NCBI RefSeq assembly: GCF_014050225.1 | Contig: NZ_JACFXV010000031.1 | Coordinates: forward strand, 103,094-167,093 | DNA: 64,000 nt | Source of the DNA: Stappia albiluteola | Lineage (GTDB): Bacteria; Pseudomonadota; Alphaproteobacteria; Rhizobiales; Stappiaceae | Direction of reading: 5' to 3' | Part shown: positions 34,008-43,575 of the stretch, piece after piece | Layout of the letters: the number at the start of each line of letters is the position of its first letter | How positions within the stretch are numbered: position 1 is the first letter of the stretch | Translations under genes and position numbers: made by a program | Notes under the pieces: model-generated | Seen by the model: only the letters and a program-made list of their open reading frames with translations | Databases searched by the model: none | What the model was told of the DNA's origin: nothing

Positions 34008-34496
34008 TTACGCGCCGTCCCTGCCGGTGAGCTTCTTCAGCATCGCACGCAGCTCCGCCCGTCCGCCCTGTCCGAGCGGCGCGGTCAGCCTGGCCTCGGC
34101 GAGGCGGATCTTTTCGCGGATCGCGGCGAAACGCTCCATGCCGCTCTCGCTCAGCGCATAGCCGACCTTGCGCCCGTCGCCGGGAACCAGAACCCGCGTG
34201 ACGAGTTCCTCATCGATCAGCGGCTTCATCGCCGTGGTCAGCACGGACGGTGCGGCGCCCACGGCCCCTGCCGCCGCGCGGTGGGTGATGCCGGGATTTC
34301 GGGAAACCAGCTCCAGGACCATGAACTGCAGCGGCGTCACTCCGTCGCCGTCGAACACGGCGGCGAAGACCTGCTGGCCGCGCAGGAAGGCATGGCGCAG
34401 CAGATGGCCGACGAGATCGTTGAGGATGCCGTAGTCGAGCCCATCCTCAGCCGGCAAGGCGGACGATGCTTTCGCGGCGATTGAGCGTTTCGACAT
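34008..34496 (-). CDS. MarR family transcriptional regulator
   Basis: This 162-residue protein has a winged-helix domain (about 45-135) with NPGITHRAAAGAVGAAPSVLTTAMKPLIDEELVTRV-like helices and the wing residues PGDGRKVGYALSESG. It overlaps the 3' end of the monooxygenase gene by 50 bp and is the last gene of the dctP-monooxygenase operon. It probably represses this operon until an aromatic or related acid binds. A candidate operator lies at 36846-36864. Confidence 0.87.
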   Translation of the reverse strand: MSKRSIAAKASSALPAEDGLDYGILNDLVGHLLRHAFLRGQQVFAAVFDGDGVTPLQFMVLELVSRNPGITHRAAAGAVGAAPSVLTTAMKPLIDEELVTRVLVPGDGRKVGYALSESGMERFAAIREKIRLAEARLTAPLGQGGRAELRAMLKKLTGRDGA

Positions 34497-35706
34497 CGAA
34501 GCCTGCCACCTGCTTGTAGGCCCGCGCGGTTTCCTCCAGTTCGGTCCGGCTCAGCACATCCTCGACGCGGTTGAAGCCGTCCGGCGCGCGCGCCTCCACG
34601 ATATCGAGCACCTTGTCGGGCCCGTCCGCCCGGTTCAGGAGCACAATCTTCCCCGTCGCCGGACGGCGCTCCGCCTCATAGGCGCGCAGGGCCGCCTCAC
34701 CCACGCCGTGGCGCTGGAATTCGCGCGTCAGCACCCGCGCGTCCAGGATCGCCTGGCTAGCGCCGTTCGACCCGATCGGATACATCGGATGGGCAGCGTC
34801 CCCCATCAGCGTCATCGCGCCGTGGGTCCAGCGCGGCAGCGGATCGCGGTCGACCATCGGATATTCGAAGACATGCTCCGCATCGCGGATGATCCGCGGC
34901 ACGTCGAGCCAGTCGAAATGCCAGTCGGCGAAGCGCGGCAGGAAATCCTCCAGCCGGCCCGGCCGGTTCCAGTCCTCGCGCCGCCACAGATAGTCGGCCG
35001 GAAAACGCAGGTCGGCGATCCAGTTGATCACCGAGCCGTCCTCGCCATCGTCGGCGATCGGATAGCAGACAAACTTGCGTGCCTTGCAGCCGGCCATCGC
35101 CATGCTGCGGCCGGTGAGAAACCTCGCTCCCCGCGTCACGCCGCGCCACATGACGATGCCGCCCCAGGCCGGCATGCCTTCCTTGGGATAGAGCTTCGCC
35201 CGGCAGGCGGAATGAATGCCGTCGGCGGCGATCAGCACCTTGCCGCGCACGGTGCCGAGCGATTTTCCCGCATGACGGTCGACCAGATCGACGGCGATGC
35301 CGCCGTCCTCCTGCCGCCAGTCCTCGATCGCCGCTCCCGTGACGATGGCGTCAGGACCGAGGCGCTTGCGCACCGTCTCGAAGAGCAGCATCTGCAGCTT
35401 GCCGCGATGGATGGAAAACTGCGGCCAGTTGTAGCCGGCACCGATGCCGCGCGGCTCGGACCAGATCGGGCTGCCATGGCTTGAGAAATAGGCGACTTCC
35501 CGCGTGCGCAGGCCGATGCCGTCGAGCCCGGCAAGCAGGCCGAGTTCATCGAGTTCGCGCACCGCATGCGGCTGCAGGTTGATGCCGACGCCAAGCGGCT
35601 TCAGCTCGCCGACCGCCTCGAAGACCCGCGCCGGAATGCCCGCCTGATGCAGGCTGAGCGCCATGGTCAGCCCGGCGATCCCCGCCCCCGCTATCAGCAC
35701 TGTCAT
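34447..35706 (-). CDS. FAD-dependent monooxygenase (aromatic-ring hydroxylase family)
   Basis: This 419-residue flavoprotein shows the GxGxxG dinucleotide fold at its start (VLIAGAGIAGLTMALSL), a DG motif (VLIAADGIHSACR) and the GD motif (MTLMGDAAHPMYPIGSNGASQA), the class A flavoprotein hydroxylase pattern. It hydroxylates a substrate with NAD(P)H and O2. The best comparison is with salicylate or 3-hydroxybenzoate hydroxylase-like flavin-dependent oxidoreductases; the substrate is not readable. The ATG at 35706 has GGAGAC eight bases upstream. It lies between the TRAP binding protein and MarR genes. Confidence 0.88.
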   Translation of the reverse strand: MTVLIAGAGIAGLTMALSLHQAGIPARVFEAVGELKPLGVGINLQPHAVRELDELGLLAGLDGIGLRTREVAYFSSHGSPIWSEPRGIGAGYNWPQFSIHRGKLQMLLFETVRKRLGPDAIVTGAAIEDWRQEDGGIAVDLVDRHAGKSLGTVRGKVLIAADGIHSACRAKLYPKEGMPAWGGIVMWRGVTRGARFLTGRSMAMAGCKARKFVCYPIADDGEDGSVINWIADLRFPADYLWRREDWNRPGRLEDFLPRFADWHFDWLDVPRIIRDAEHVFEYPMVDRDPLPRWTHGAMTLMGDAAHPMYPIGSNGASQAILDARVLTREFQRHGVGEAALRAYEAERRPATGKIVLLNRADGPDKVLDIVEARAPDGFNRVEDVLSRTELEETARAYKQVAGFDVETLNRRESIVRLAG

Positions 35707-35737
35707 GGAACGCCGTCTCCGTTCAACCAAACAGAAA

Positions 35738-35765
35738 GGCGGCGCGCGGATCCGCTCCGCGCGCC
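35738..35765 (-). terminator. Strong hairpin between dctP and the monooxygenase gene
   Basis: On the minus strand a perfect 10-bp stem GGCGCGCGGA / TCCGCGCGCC with a 5-base loop (35741-35765) is followed by TTTCTGTTTGG. It is placed just after the stop of the binding-protein gene. It is likely to be a partial terminator that lowers downstream expression and stabilises the binding-protein mRNA. Confidence 0.75.
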
Positions 35766-35775
35766 GCGTCGTCGT

Positions 35776-36807
35776 TTATTCGCCGGCGTAGTTCGAGATC
35801 AGCGCGCGGGCGTCTTCCACCATCGCCTTGCCGTCATAGCCCTTGGCCGAGACTTCCTCGATCCAGGCATCGACCAGCGGAGCGGCGGCGGCCTTCCAGC
35901 GGTCGACTTCCTCCGGCGGCAGCTTGATGATCTTGTTGCCGGCCTTCTCGGCGGCGGCGATGCCGGGAGCGTCACCCTCGTCCATCACCCGGCCGACCCA
36001 CTTGGAGGCCTCGCGGCCGCTATTGGCGTCGATCACCGCCTTCAGGTCGTCCGGCAGCTTCTCGTAGCTCGCCTTGTTCATCGTGAAGACGAAGAAGGCG
36101 GTATAGAGCCCCCGGTCGCTGTCGAAATCCGTATGGGTGTCGACCAGTTCCGCCACCTTCAGCGGCGTCGTCACCTCCCACGGGATCACCGTGCCGTCGA
36201 TGACGCCCTTGGAAAGCGCCTCGGGCATGGCCGGCACCGGCATGCCGATGGCGGTGGCGCCGAGCTTTTCCAGCAGCGCAGTCGTCTGGCGCGTCGGGCC
36301 GCGCAGCTTCAGGCCGTTCATGTCCTCAAGCTTGGTCACGCCGTCGCCCTTGACGTGCAGCAGGCCGGGGCCGTGCACATGGACGGCGATCGGATGCGTG
36401 TCCTTGAACTCGTCCTTCAGGTACTTCTCATAGAAGTCCCAGGCCGCCTGGCTGGTGGCTTCGGCCTTGGCCGGCATGAAGGGCAGCTCGAAGGCCTCCG
36501 TGCCGGGGAAGCGGCCGGGCGTGTAACCGGGCAGCGTCCAGACGATGTCGACCACGCCGTCCTTCGCCTGGTCGTAGAGCGCCGGCGGCTTGCCGCCGAG
36601 CTGCATGGCCGGATAGACCTCGACCTTGATGCGGCCGCCGGAGTCCTTTTCCACCTTCTCCGCCCAGGGGGTGATGAAGTTCTTGGGCACGGGTGCCGGA
36701 GCGGGAAGGAAATGGTGAACGCGCAGCGTCACTTCCTGCGCATGGGCGATGCTCGCCGCCGACAGGGCGATGAGGCCCGCGGCTAGCGCCTTGGCTAGGC
36801 TTTTCAT
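35776..36807 (-). CDS. dctP: TRAP transporter periplasmic substrate-binding protein
   Basis: The 343-residue protein has a signal peptide (cleavage after AHA near residue 23) and the DctP fold: LRVHHFLPAPAPVPKNFITPW, PAMQLGGKPPALYDQ, and NGLKLRGPTRQTTALLEKLGA with the Arg that usually contacts the carboxylate of the ligand. It should bind an organic acid in the periplasm. No DctQ or DctM permease gene is in the window, so it works with a permease encoded elsewhere or is an orphan. The operon partner is a hydroxylase, suggesting an aromatic or hydroxy acid. Confidence 0.9.
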   Translation of the reverse strand: MKSLAKALAAGLIALSAASIAHAQEVTLRVHHFLPAPAPVPKNFITPWAEKVEKDSGGRIKVEVYPAMQLGGKPPALYDQAKDGVVDIVWTLPGYTPGRFPGTEAFELPFMPAKAEATSQAAWDFYEKYLKDEFKDTHPIAVHVHGPGLLHVKGDGVTKLEDMNGLKLRGPTRQTTALLEKLGATAIGMPVPAMPEALSKGVIDGTVIPWEVTTPLKVAELVDTHTDFDSDRGLYTAFFVFTMNKASYEKLPDDLKAVIDANSGREASKWVGRVMDEGDAPGIAAAEKAGNKIIKLPPEEVDRWKAAAAPLVDAWIEEVSAKGYDGKAMVEDARALISNYAGE

Positions 36808-36845
36808 TTCGCTCCTCCCTTTCAGCAGCCGTCCGGCCGCCCTTT

Positions 36846-36864
36846 TCGTTTATCAGGTAAACGA
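36846..36864. promoter_or_regulatory. Perfect inverted repeat upstream of dctP, likely operator
   Basis: The sequence TCGTTTA-TCAGG-TAAACGA is a 7-5-7 inverted repeat 39 bases before the dctP start. Its size suits a dimeric winged-helix repressor. The MarR protein encoded at the end of this operon is the natural candidate; a GntR-type repressor is an alternative. Confidence 0.6.
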
Positions 36865-36885
36865 GATTGAGGGATCGTCCTGTGC

Positions 36886-37625
36886 CCGTCAAGGGAGGTG
36901 CACGGCCTCTCCCTTCGTCTTCGCCGGGCCCGGTACTGGAAAACGCCCCGGCGATCCATCGGACGACGGCGAAATATGCCGGCGCCGCATGGATACGCGG
37001 GTCAAGCCCGCGTATGACGAGCTGAGGGGTTGAAGCGGTGTGTCTGCCACATACTCCATCATCCCGGGCGAGTGAGGCGCAGCCGAGCGATGACCCGGGA
37101 TGACGGGAGTACGTGGCAAGCGGTTTGCCACAATCTCTGTCATGCCCGGCCCGACCGGGCATCCAGTAACCACGGTGGCCGGAGATTCAGCCACCAACGC
37201 ATGCGTTTACTGGATCCCCGTCTTCACGGGGATGACATCAGAGTGTGGGGCGGAGGCTGCATCTAATTCTGCCGCGCAATGGACGCACAGCCTCTCCCCT
37301 CGTCATCGCCGGGCCCAGACCCGGCGATCCATGAAGCTCTGCGGCAAGCGGTGATGCCGCGTGGATACGCGGGTCGAGCCCGCGTATGACGAGCTGAGGG
37401 GCTAAGGCAGAGAAGCGGCCCCACACTCTGACGTCATGCCGGACAAGGGAAGCGCAGCGGACCGCTGATCCGGTATCCAGAAATCATCCCCGGGCGAAGG
37501 CCCGCTCGAAAGACAAGGTCGTCATCGCCGGACCATTGACCGGCGACCCGCCCGCCGCGCCCGGTTGAGGTGCGGGTGGCGCGAGGTGCGAGCGGGTGTC
37601 CGGCAAGGCCCGGACATGACGATTG
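36886..37625. repeat. Mosaic repeat array, left block
   Basis: This non-coding block is built from short palindromic modules: GGATACGCGGGTC-AGCCCGCGTATGACGAG (36991, 37361), TCGCCGGGCCC-GACCCGGCGATCCA (36917, 37308), ATGCCCGGCCC-GACCGGGCAT (37141) and CCCCGTCTTCACGGGG (37217). The stretch 37061-37333 is a near-perfect direct repeat of 38306-38578. No gene is apparent. Confidence 0.88.
37061..37333. repeat. 273-bp direct repeat, left copy
   Basis: This segment aligns without gaps to 38306-38578 at a constant offset of 1245 bases; I count about five mismatches. The identity (about 98%) is far above that of the other repeat modules here, so the duplication is recent or kept alike by gene conversion. 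Confidence 0.88.
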
Positions 37626-37635
37626 CGGAGCCGGA

Positions 37636-37902
37636 TCACGCCTCGTCCCTGGCCGGGCGCGAGACGAGGCGGATGCCCGGCGCATGCGGAATGCGCGGTT
37701 CGGAAAAATCGGCGGGCGGAAGAAAGCTCAGTAATTCGCTCTCGCGGGCGAGATGTGCCTTCGCCAGGCGGTATTTCAGCGTCAGCGTCACGACCGCGAT
37801 GCCGGTCGCGGCAAAGGTGACGAGCGCGACGGCCTTCACCCAGTCCGCCGTCGAGCGCCAGGTGGTGAGTAAATCCGCAGCGAAATTATAGCCGTCGGCC
37901 AT
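37636..37902 (-). CDS. Small single-pass membrane protein, unknown function
   Basis: The 88-residue product (90 from the earlier ATG at 37908) has one hydrophobic segment, about 24-46 (AVALVTFAATGIAVVTLTL core), followed by a basic turn and a polar cytoplasmic-like tail. I chose the ATG at 37902 because GGGGAGG lies seven bases upstream, whereas it abuts the ATG at 37908. I recognise no family. It lies between two 273-bp direct repeats, and its ribosome-binding site is predicted to be hidden in a hairpin (37911-37963). A toxin, holin-like or stress peptide are possibilities, none shown. Confidence 0.65.
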   Translation of the reverse strand: MADGYNFAADLLTTWRSTADWVKAVALVTFAATGIAVVTLTLKYRLAKAHLARESELLSFLPPADFSEPRIPHAPGIRLVSRPARDEA

Positions 37903-37910
37903 CGCCATGC

Positions 37911-38140
37911 CTCCCCGTTAAGCCGGTGAACCGCCAGAGGAAGCACCTCTGGCGACCGGGGAGTTAGCAGACCGACAGCAAAGCGGCCGCGATGGCCTTT
38001 AGGGCAAGCCCTTGGACATGCGCCATCGCCTCCCCGGCCATGAGGGTGTGAGCCCTTAGGTCGAGGAGGCATCAATACGGCTGATGCCAGCCGTTGCTGT
38101 AGAGGCTGCTAAACCCCGAGGCCAGCCTTTTTCGCTGGCC
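37911..38140 (-). promoter_or_regulatory. Structured leader of the small membrane protein gene
   Basis: The minus-strand leader can form several stems. The nearest has an outer arm CTCCCCG (pairing 37957-37963 with 37911-37917, the ribosome-binding site) and an inner 9-bp stem CGCCAGAGG/CCTCTGGCG (37932-37954). Others are GCGATGGC/GCCATCGC (37989-37996 with 38022-38029), GGCATCA/TGATGCC (38068-38088), which competes with ACGGCT/AGCCGT (38077-38094), and GGCCAGC/GCTGGCC (38120-38140). The outer stem would block translation of the downstream gene. Confidence 0.6.
37964..38026 (-). CDS. Possible 20-residue leader peptide ORF
   Basis: An ATG at 38026 opens a 20-codon frame ending TGC TAA at 37964. 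The stop is immediately followed by the CTCCCCG arm that masks the next ribosome-binding site. A GGGGAGGCG stretch precedes the ATG but is close to it; an in-frame ATG at 38041 would give 25 residues. The peptide is hydrophobic and Ala/Leu-rich in its second half. Expression is unproven. Confidence 0.3.
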   Translation of the reverse strand: MAHVQGLALKAIAAALLSVC

Positions 38141-38204
38141 CTGCGCGCATTCTATCCTGAGAAATATACGGAGAAAAGTGCAATTCCCGGTTGATGGTCA
38201 CATT

Positions 38205-38745
38205 CACTCGGGCGCACGTGTTGGCGCTTCATGGATACGCGGGTCGAGCCCGCGTATGACGAGCCGAGGGGCCACGGCAGAGAGGCGACCGCACACTCCG
38301 TTGTCATCCCGGGCGAGTGAGGCGCAGCCGAGCGATGACCCGGGATGACGGGAGTACGTGGCAAGCGGTCTGCCACAATCTCTGTCATGCCCGGCCCGAC
38401 CGGGCATCCAGTAACCACGGTGGCCGGAGATTCAGCCACCAACCCATGCGTTTACTGGATCCCCGTCTTCACGGGGATGACATCAGAGTGTGGGGCGGGG
38501 GCTGCATCTAATTCTGCCGCGCAACGGACGCACAGCCTCTCCCCTCGTCTTCGCCGGGCCCAGACCCGGCGATCCATGGTCGGTGGCTAAGAACTCGGGC
38601 ACCGCGTGGATACGCGGATCAGGCCCGCGTATGACGAGCCGAGGGGCCACGGCAGAGAGGTAACCGCACACTCCGCCGTTATACCGGACAAGCGATGCGG
38701 AGCCGAGTGCCGATGCGGGACGACGGGAGTGTGGAGCCAAAACTC
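38205..38745. repeat. Mosaic repeat array, right block
   Basis: This block has the same modules as 36886-37625: GGATACGCGGGTC-AGCCCGCGTATGACGAG near 38233 and (variant) 38607, the 273-bp copy at 38306-38578, and a TATACCGGACAAGCGATGCGGAGCCGAG-type tail at 38690. It separates the small membrane protein locus from the Anbu operon. No gene is apparent. Confidence 0.85.
38306..38578. repeat. 273-bp direct repeat, right copy
   Basis: This is the partner of 37061-37333. The two copies bracket 972 bases that contain the small membrane protein and its structured leader. Recombination between them would delete that unit cleanly. Confidence 0.88.
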
Positions 38746-38783
38746 ACGCCAAGCTCTCCCGCGCGCCCGGCCGTCCCTGGCCC

Positions 38784-39515
38784 TCAGATCTCGAAGTCGG
38801 GAATTTCCGACACCGCGATCCGCAGCCGCTCCGACCACTCTTCCGACAGCATCGAGAAATACGGATCGTCGCGCTCGATGCGCTTCTGCCGGTCGGCGGC
38901 AAAGGTATCGGTATTGTAGAGCAGAAGGTCGATCGGCATGCCGACCGACAGGTTGGAGCGCAGGGTGGAATCGAAGGAAAGCAGCACCAGCTTCGCCGCC
39001 TGGCCGAGCCGCATGTCGTGCTGCGTCACCCGGTCGAGGATCGGCTTGCCGTATTTGTGCTCGCCGATCTGCATGTAGGGCGTATCTGCGGTCGCCTCGA
39101 TGAAGTTGCCCGCCGCGTAGACCTGGAAAAGGCGCGGCGCCTCACCCTTGATCTGGCCGCCGAGGATGAAGCTCACCATGAAGTTTTCCGCCGAGGTGGC
39201 AAGCGCCTCGCCATCGATTGCCTTGACGCTGCGCACCGCGCTTCCCACCACGCGCGCCGCCTGGAACATCGTCTCGGCGGAGAAGAGCGTCGGTCCGGGC
39301 GTCGTTTCGGATGTCAGCTGCTCGCTCAGCAGGCTGACGACGGCCTGGGTGACGGCGAGGTTGCCGGCCGAAAGCAGCACCAGCACCCGCTCGCCCCGCT
39401 TTTCCCAAACATGCAGCTTCTTGAAGGTCGCCACATTGTCCAGGCCGGCATTGGTCCTGGTATCGGCGGCGAAGACGAGGCCCCGGTCGAGCTTCAGACC
39501 CACGCAATAGGTCAT
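38784..39515 (-). CDS. Anbu-type proteasome-like protease (proteasome-type peptidase)
   Basis: This 243-residue protein is an Ntn hydrolase of the Anbu (BPH) family, relatives of HslV and the proteasome beta subunit. It starts MTYCVGLKLDRGLVFAADTR; after removal of Met1 the Thr2 would be the catalytic nucleophile, as in the family. The DTRTNAG and SAGNLA motifs follow. The ATG at 39515 has AGGAAAG upstream; the frame is open for another 61 codons with no sensible protein. It is last in an operon with transglutaminase, alpha-E and ATP-grasp genes, the standard Anbu neighbourhood. The physiological substrate is unknown. Confidence 0.92.
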   Translation of the reverse strand: MTYCVGLKLDRGLVFAADTRTNAGLDNVATFKKLHVWEKRGERVLVLLSAGNLAVTQAVVSLLSEQLTSETTPGPTLFSAETMFQAARVVGSAVRSVKAIDGEALATSAENFMVSFILGGQIKGEAPRLFQVYAAGNFIEATADTPYMQIGEHKYGKPILDRVTQHDMRLGQAAKLVLLSFDSTLRSNLSVGMPIDLLLYNTDTFAADRQKRIERDDPYFSMLSEEWSERLRIAVSEIPDFEI

Positions 39516-39556
39516 AAGCGGTACTTTCCTGACATTGGCTGCTTGCGCAGGCGTGC

Positions 39557-40366
39557 TTATTGCTGCTGAGCCTGCTGGCTGACGCTGACCTCGACCTGCA
39601 GGTTCTCTTCGTTTCCGCCGAATTGTACGCCGCGAATCGGGGCGGCGGAACGGGAATCGAGACCTGTCGACAGGCGAATATAGCGGTCTGTTGGACAAAT
39701 CCTGTTGGAAACGTCGAAACCGACCCAGCCGAGCCCCGGCAGATGCACCTCCGCCCAGGCGTGATGGGCCTCCGAGTCCTGCCCGTCCTCCAGCAGCAGA
39801 TAGCCGGAAACGTAGCGCGCCGGCATTCCGACCGAACGCGCGGCGGCAATGAAGATATGGGCGTGATCCTGGCAGACGCCCTCGCCCGCGCTCAGGGCGT
39901 CGATCGCCGAGGCATGCACCTGCGTCACCCCGGTGCGATAGACGACCTTCTCGTGGATCGCCTCCATCAGTTCGTGGCAGCCGGCCAGCGGATCGCTGGT
40001 CGCCGCGAGGCTGCCGAGCCTGCGGATCGCCGGATTCGCCCTGGTCAGGCCGGTGAAGCGCAGGAAGACGATATCGCTTGCAGGACAGGCCGGCTGGCCG
40101 ACGACGCCGGCCCGGTCTTCAGTCTGCACCAGCCCGCGCGCGACGATTTCCAGCTCGCTCAGCGCTTCCTGATGGCTCACCACATGGACGATGTTGCCGA
40201 AGCCGTCCGCATAGCTCGCCGCCCTTTCCATGCCCGGCACCTCGATTTCCCAGTCGAGCACGGTCTGGCCGGGCACGTCGCGGGGCGTGAGCCGCAATTG
40301 CTGGATCGTATGGGCCAGCGGCCGGTCGTAGACGTAGCGGGTCTTGTGATTGACGGCGAGAAGCAT
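39557..40366 (-). CDS. Transglutaminase-like protein of the Anbu operon
   Basis: The 269-residue protein has an N-terminal beta domain (YVYDRPLAHTIQQLRLTPR) and a transglutaminase-like core with Cys165 in GVCQDHAHIF, His202 in HHAWAEVHLP and Asp218 in FDVSNR, a complete triad. It may cleave or cross-link amide bonds, perhaps in a peptide made by the ATP-grasp/alpha-E partners. The ATG at 40366 lies 11 bases after the alpha-E stop. Confidence 0.92.
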   Translation of the reverse strand: MLLAVNHKTRYVYDRPLAHTIQQLRLTPRDVPGQTVLDWEIEVPGMERAASYADGFGNIVHVVSHQEALSELEIVARGLVQTEDRAGVVGQPACPASDIVFLRFTGLTRANPAIRRLGSLAATSDPLAGCHELMEAIHEKVVYRTGVTQVHASAIDALSAGEGVCQDHAHIFIAAARSVGMPARYVSGYLLLEDGQDSEAHHAWAEVHLPGLGWVGFDVSNRICPTDRYIRLSTGLDSRSAAPIRGVQFGGNEENLQVEVSVSQQAQQQ

Positions 40367-40377
40367 GGGTCTTCCGG

Positions 40378-41325
40378 TCAGGCGAAATTGTAGTCGGCGG
40401 AAAGCTGCAGGCTGAGGCCGTTGTTGCGGCTGATGAAGTCGCTCAGGAATTCGTGCAGCCCGTACTGGAACACCTCGCTCATCTTGCGGTCGGTCAGCAG
40501 CTTGTGCGTGGCGACAGCCATGTCGTAGCTCGGCAGGCGCTCGCGATAGACGTCGGTCAGGTCTTCCATGCTCTCCTCGATCCAGTCGTAGCAATAGGCG
40601 AGCGAGCGCGGCATCTCCTTCCTCAGGATCAGGAATTCGGCGACGTTGAAGGCTTTCAGGCTGGAGTCGCGATAGGCATGGCGATAGCTGCGATTGGCGG
40701 AGACCGACCGCAGGATGGTCGACCACTGATAGGTGTCGAGGCTGCCGCCGATCACCTCGTTGTCCGGCAGCAGGATCCAGTATTTCACGTCCAGGATGCG
40801 GGCGGTGTTGTCGGCCCGTTCCACGAAGGTGCCAAGCTGCGAGAAGTAATAGCCTTCGTTGCGCATCAAGGTGCCGAGCAGCGCGCCGCGAAACAGCATC
40901 GCCCGCTGCTTCACCCAGCTCAGGAAGCCCGGCAGCTTGTCGTCCGTCATGTGCTGCGGCTTGACTTCCATCATCTCGATATAGGTGGTGTTGATGCTCT
41001 CCCACATCTCCGAGGTGATGGCCGTGCGCACCGAGCGGGCATTGTTGCGCGCAAGCTCCACGCAGGTGCGCACCGAGGACGGGTTGTCGCGGTCGAACAG
41101 CAGGAAGTTGATCGCCGCGCGCTGTGACAACTCGCCTCCCTTCGCCTCGAACGCGTCGAGGCAGCCGGCGCTGACCAGCGTCGAGCGCCAGTCGTCCATG
41201 GCGTCGGAGCCGAAGCGCGGCGTCATCGCGATGCGATAGGCGACCTCCAGCAGGCGCGCCATGTTTTCCGCCCGCTCGTTGTAGCGCAAAGTCCAGAAGA
41301 GGGATGCGGCAGTTCTGCCCAGCAT
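40378..41325 (-). CDS. Alpha-E domain protein
   Basis: The 315-residue helical protein belongs to the alpha-E family found with circularly permuted ATP-grasp proteins. It begins MLGRTAASLFWTLRYNERAE and has FVERADNTARILDVKYW near residue 170. Its biochemical role is not established; it is thought to act with the ATP-grasp protein in making a peptide-like product. It starts two bases after the ATP-grasp stop. Confidence 0.9.
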   Translation of the reverse strand: MLGRTAASLFWTLRYNERAENMARLLEVAYRIAMTPRFGSDAMDDWRSTLVSAGCLDAFEAKGGELSQRAAINFLLFDRDNPSSVRTCVELARNNARSVRTAITSEMWESINTTYIEMMEVKPQHMTDDKLPGFLSWVKQRAMLFRGALLGTLMRNEGYYFSQLGTFVERADNTARILDVKYWILLPDNEVIGGSLDTYQWSTILRSVSANRSYRHAYRDSSLKAFNVAEFLILRKEMPRSLAYCYDWIEESMEDLTDVYRERLPSYDMAVATHKLLTDRKMSEVFQYGLHEFLSDFISRNNGLSLQLSADYNFA

Positions 41326-41327
41326 GA

Positions 41328-42746
<1,419 letters not shown>

Positions 42747-43097
42747 CCACCTTCCCTGCCCTGTCCTAGAGTGAGGTTCGTAGATGGCGCAGGCAGGCCA
42801 TCCACCCCAACTCAAGCCTAGTCCGCCAACGGGCGCATCTGCAATTGCGACGAATTACGCATTGCCGGCAAAGACATCGTGACCTGTTCAGCCATTCGCC
42901 GCAAGGCCGGAGCGGTACGGCCGACGCTTCCCGTCAATGACGGCTCAGCAAAAGTCTTGCCAAATCGGAAAGCTGCCGGCCCGGCCCGCCACGCAGGAAG
43001 ACGACGGCAGGATTGCACAAAGTTTATGCGGGAGTTGCCGCGTCCGTCGCCTCGACGCTCGCTGCTCGTGCAGGCCCGGTGCGAGGGCGATGACATG
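42747..43097. other. 351-bp intergenic region upstream of the Anbu operon
   Basis: The region must contain the promoter of the Anbu operon and the 3' flank of the merR-like gene. I see no gene, clear terminator or repeat in it. Confidence 0.6.
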
Positions 43098-43490
43098 TCA
43101 TTCGCCGAACAGTCGGCCCAGCATCGGACAATCGCGGCGACCGTCCCCGCATTGCCCGTGAAGGTCGGCAAGCGCCGTCTCCAGTTCGACAAGGTCGCGG
43201 ATCTTCCGGCGCACGCTTTCAAGATGCCTTTCGCTGATCGTCCGCACCTCCGCGCAGGCCCTTTGCCTTTCGGTCGCAAGGCTGAGCAGCATGCGGATTT
43301 CGCCGATCGGAAAGCCGAGGTCGCGGCACCGGCGGATAAAGCGGAGCTGCGACACGCCGTCATCGTCATAGACACGCCGCCCGGAGCCGGTGCGGAGCGG
43401 CGGCGGCACGACGCCCTCGCGTTCGTAGTAACGGATCGTCTCGATGCCGACGCCGCTGAGACGCGCCGCTTCGCCAATGGAATGCTTCAC
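43098..43490 (-). CDS. merR: MerR family metal-responsive regulator
   Basis: The 130-residue protein has the N-terminal MerR helix-turn-helix (SIGEAARLSGVGIETIRYYE) and a dimerisation helix. The Cys positions match mercury MerR: C79 (ERQRACAEV), C114 (HGQCGDG) and C121 (RRDCPML), at the spacing of C82, C117 and C126 of the Tn501 protein. It should therefore sense Hg(II) or a similar thiophilic ion. The start is a GTG at 43490 with GAGG upstream. It is divergent from merT, with the operator in between. Confidence 0.85.
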   Translation of the reverse strand: MKHSIGEAARLSGVGIETIRYYEREGVVPPPLRTGSGRRVYDDDGVSQLRFIRRCRDLGFPIGEIRMLLSLATERQRACAEVRTISERHLESVRRKIRDLVELETALADLHGQCGDGRRDCPMLGRLFGE

Positions 43491-43500
43491 GTTTTTCCTC

Positions 43501-43532
43501 TTGATCCTGTAGCCGCTACAGGATGCATCAAT
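43501..43532 (+). promoter_or_regulatory. MerR-type promoter/operator of merT
   Basis: The perfect dyad ATCCTGTAGC-C-GCTACAGGAT (43504-43524) lies between TTGATC (43501-43506, -35-like) and CATCAA (43526-43531, weak -10). The 19-base spacer is the long spacing that MerR family activators correct by DNA distortion. The dyad resembles PbrR/CadR/ZntR-type sites more than the classical mer operator. Confidence 0.8.
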
Positions 43533-43575
43533 GCCGGCCATACGCGAATTCACAAACCCGAAAGGAAGGATTGCA

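Noticed and set aside
36886..38745. CRISPR array
   Set aside because: The repeats are of mixed lengths, form palindromic modules and have no regular spacers; no cas gene is nearby.
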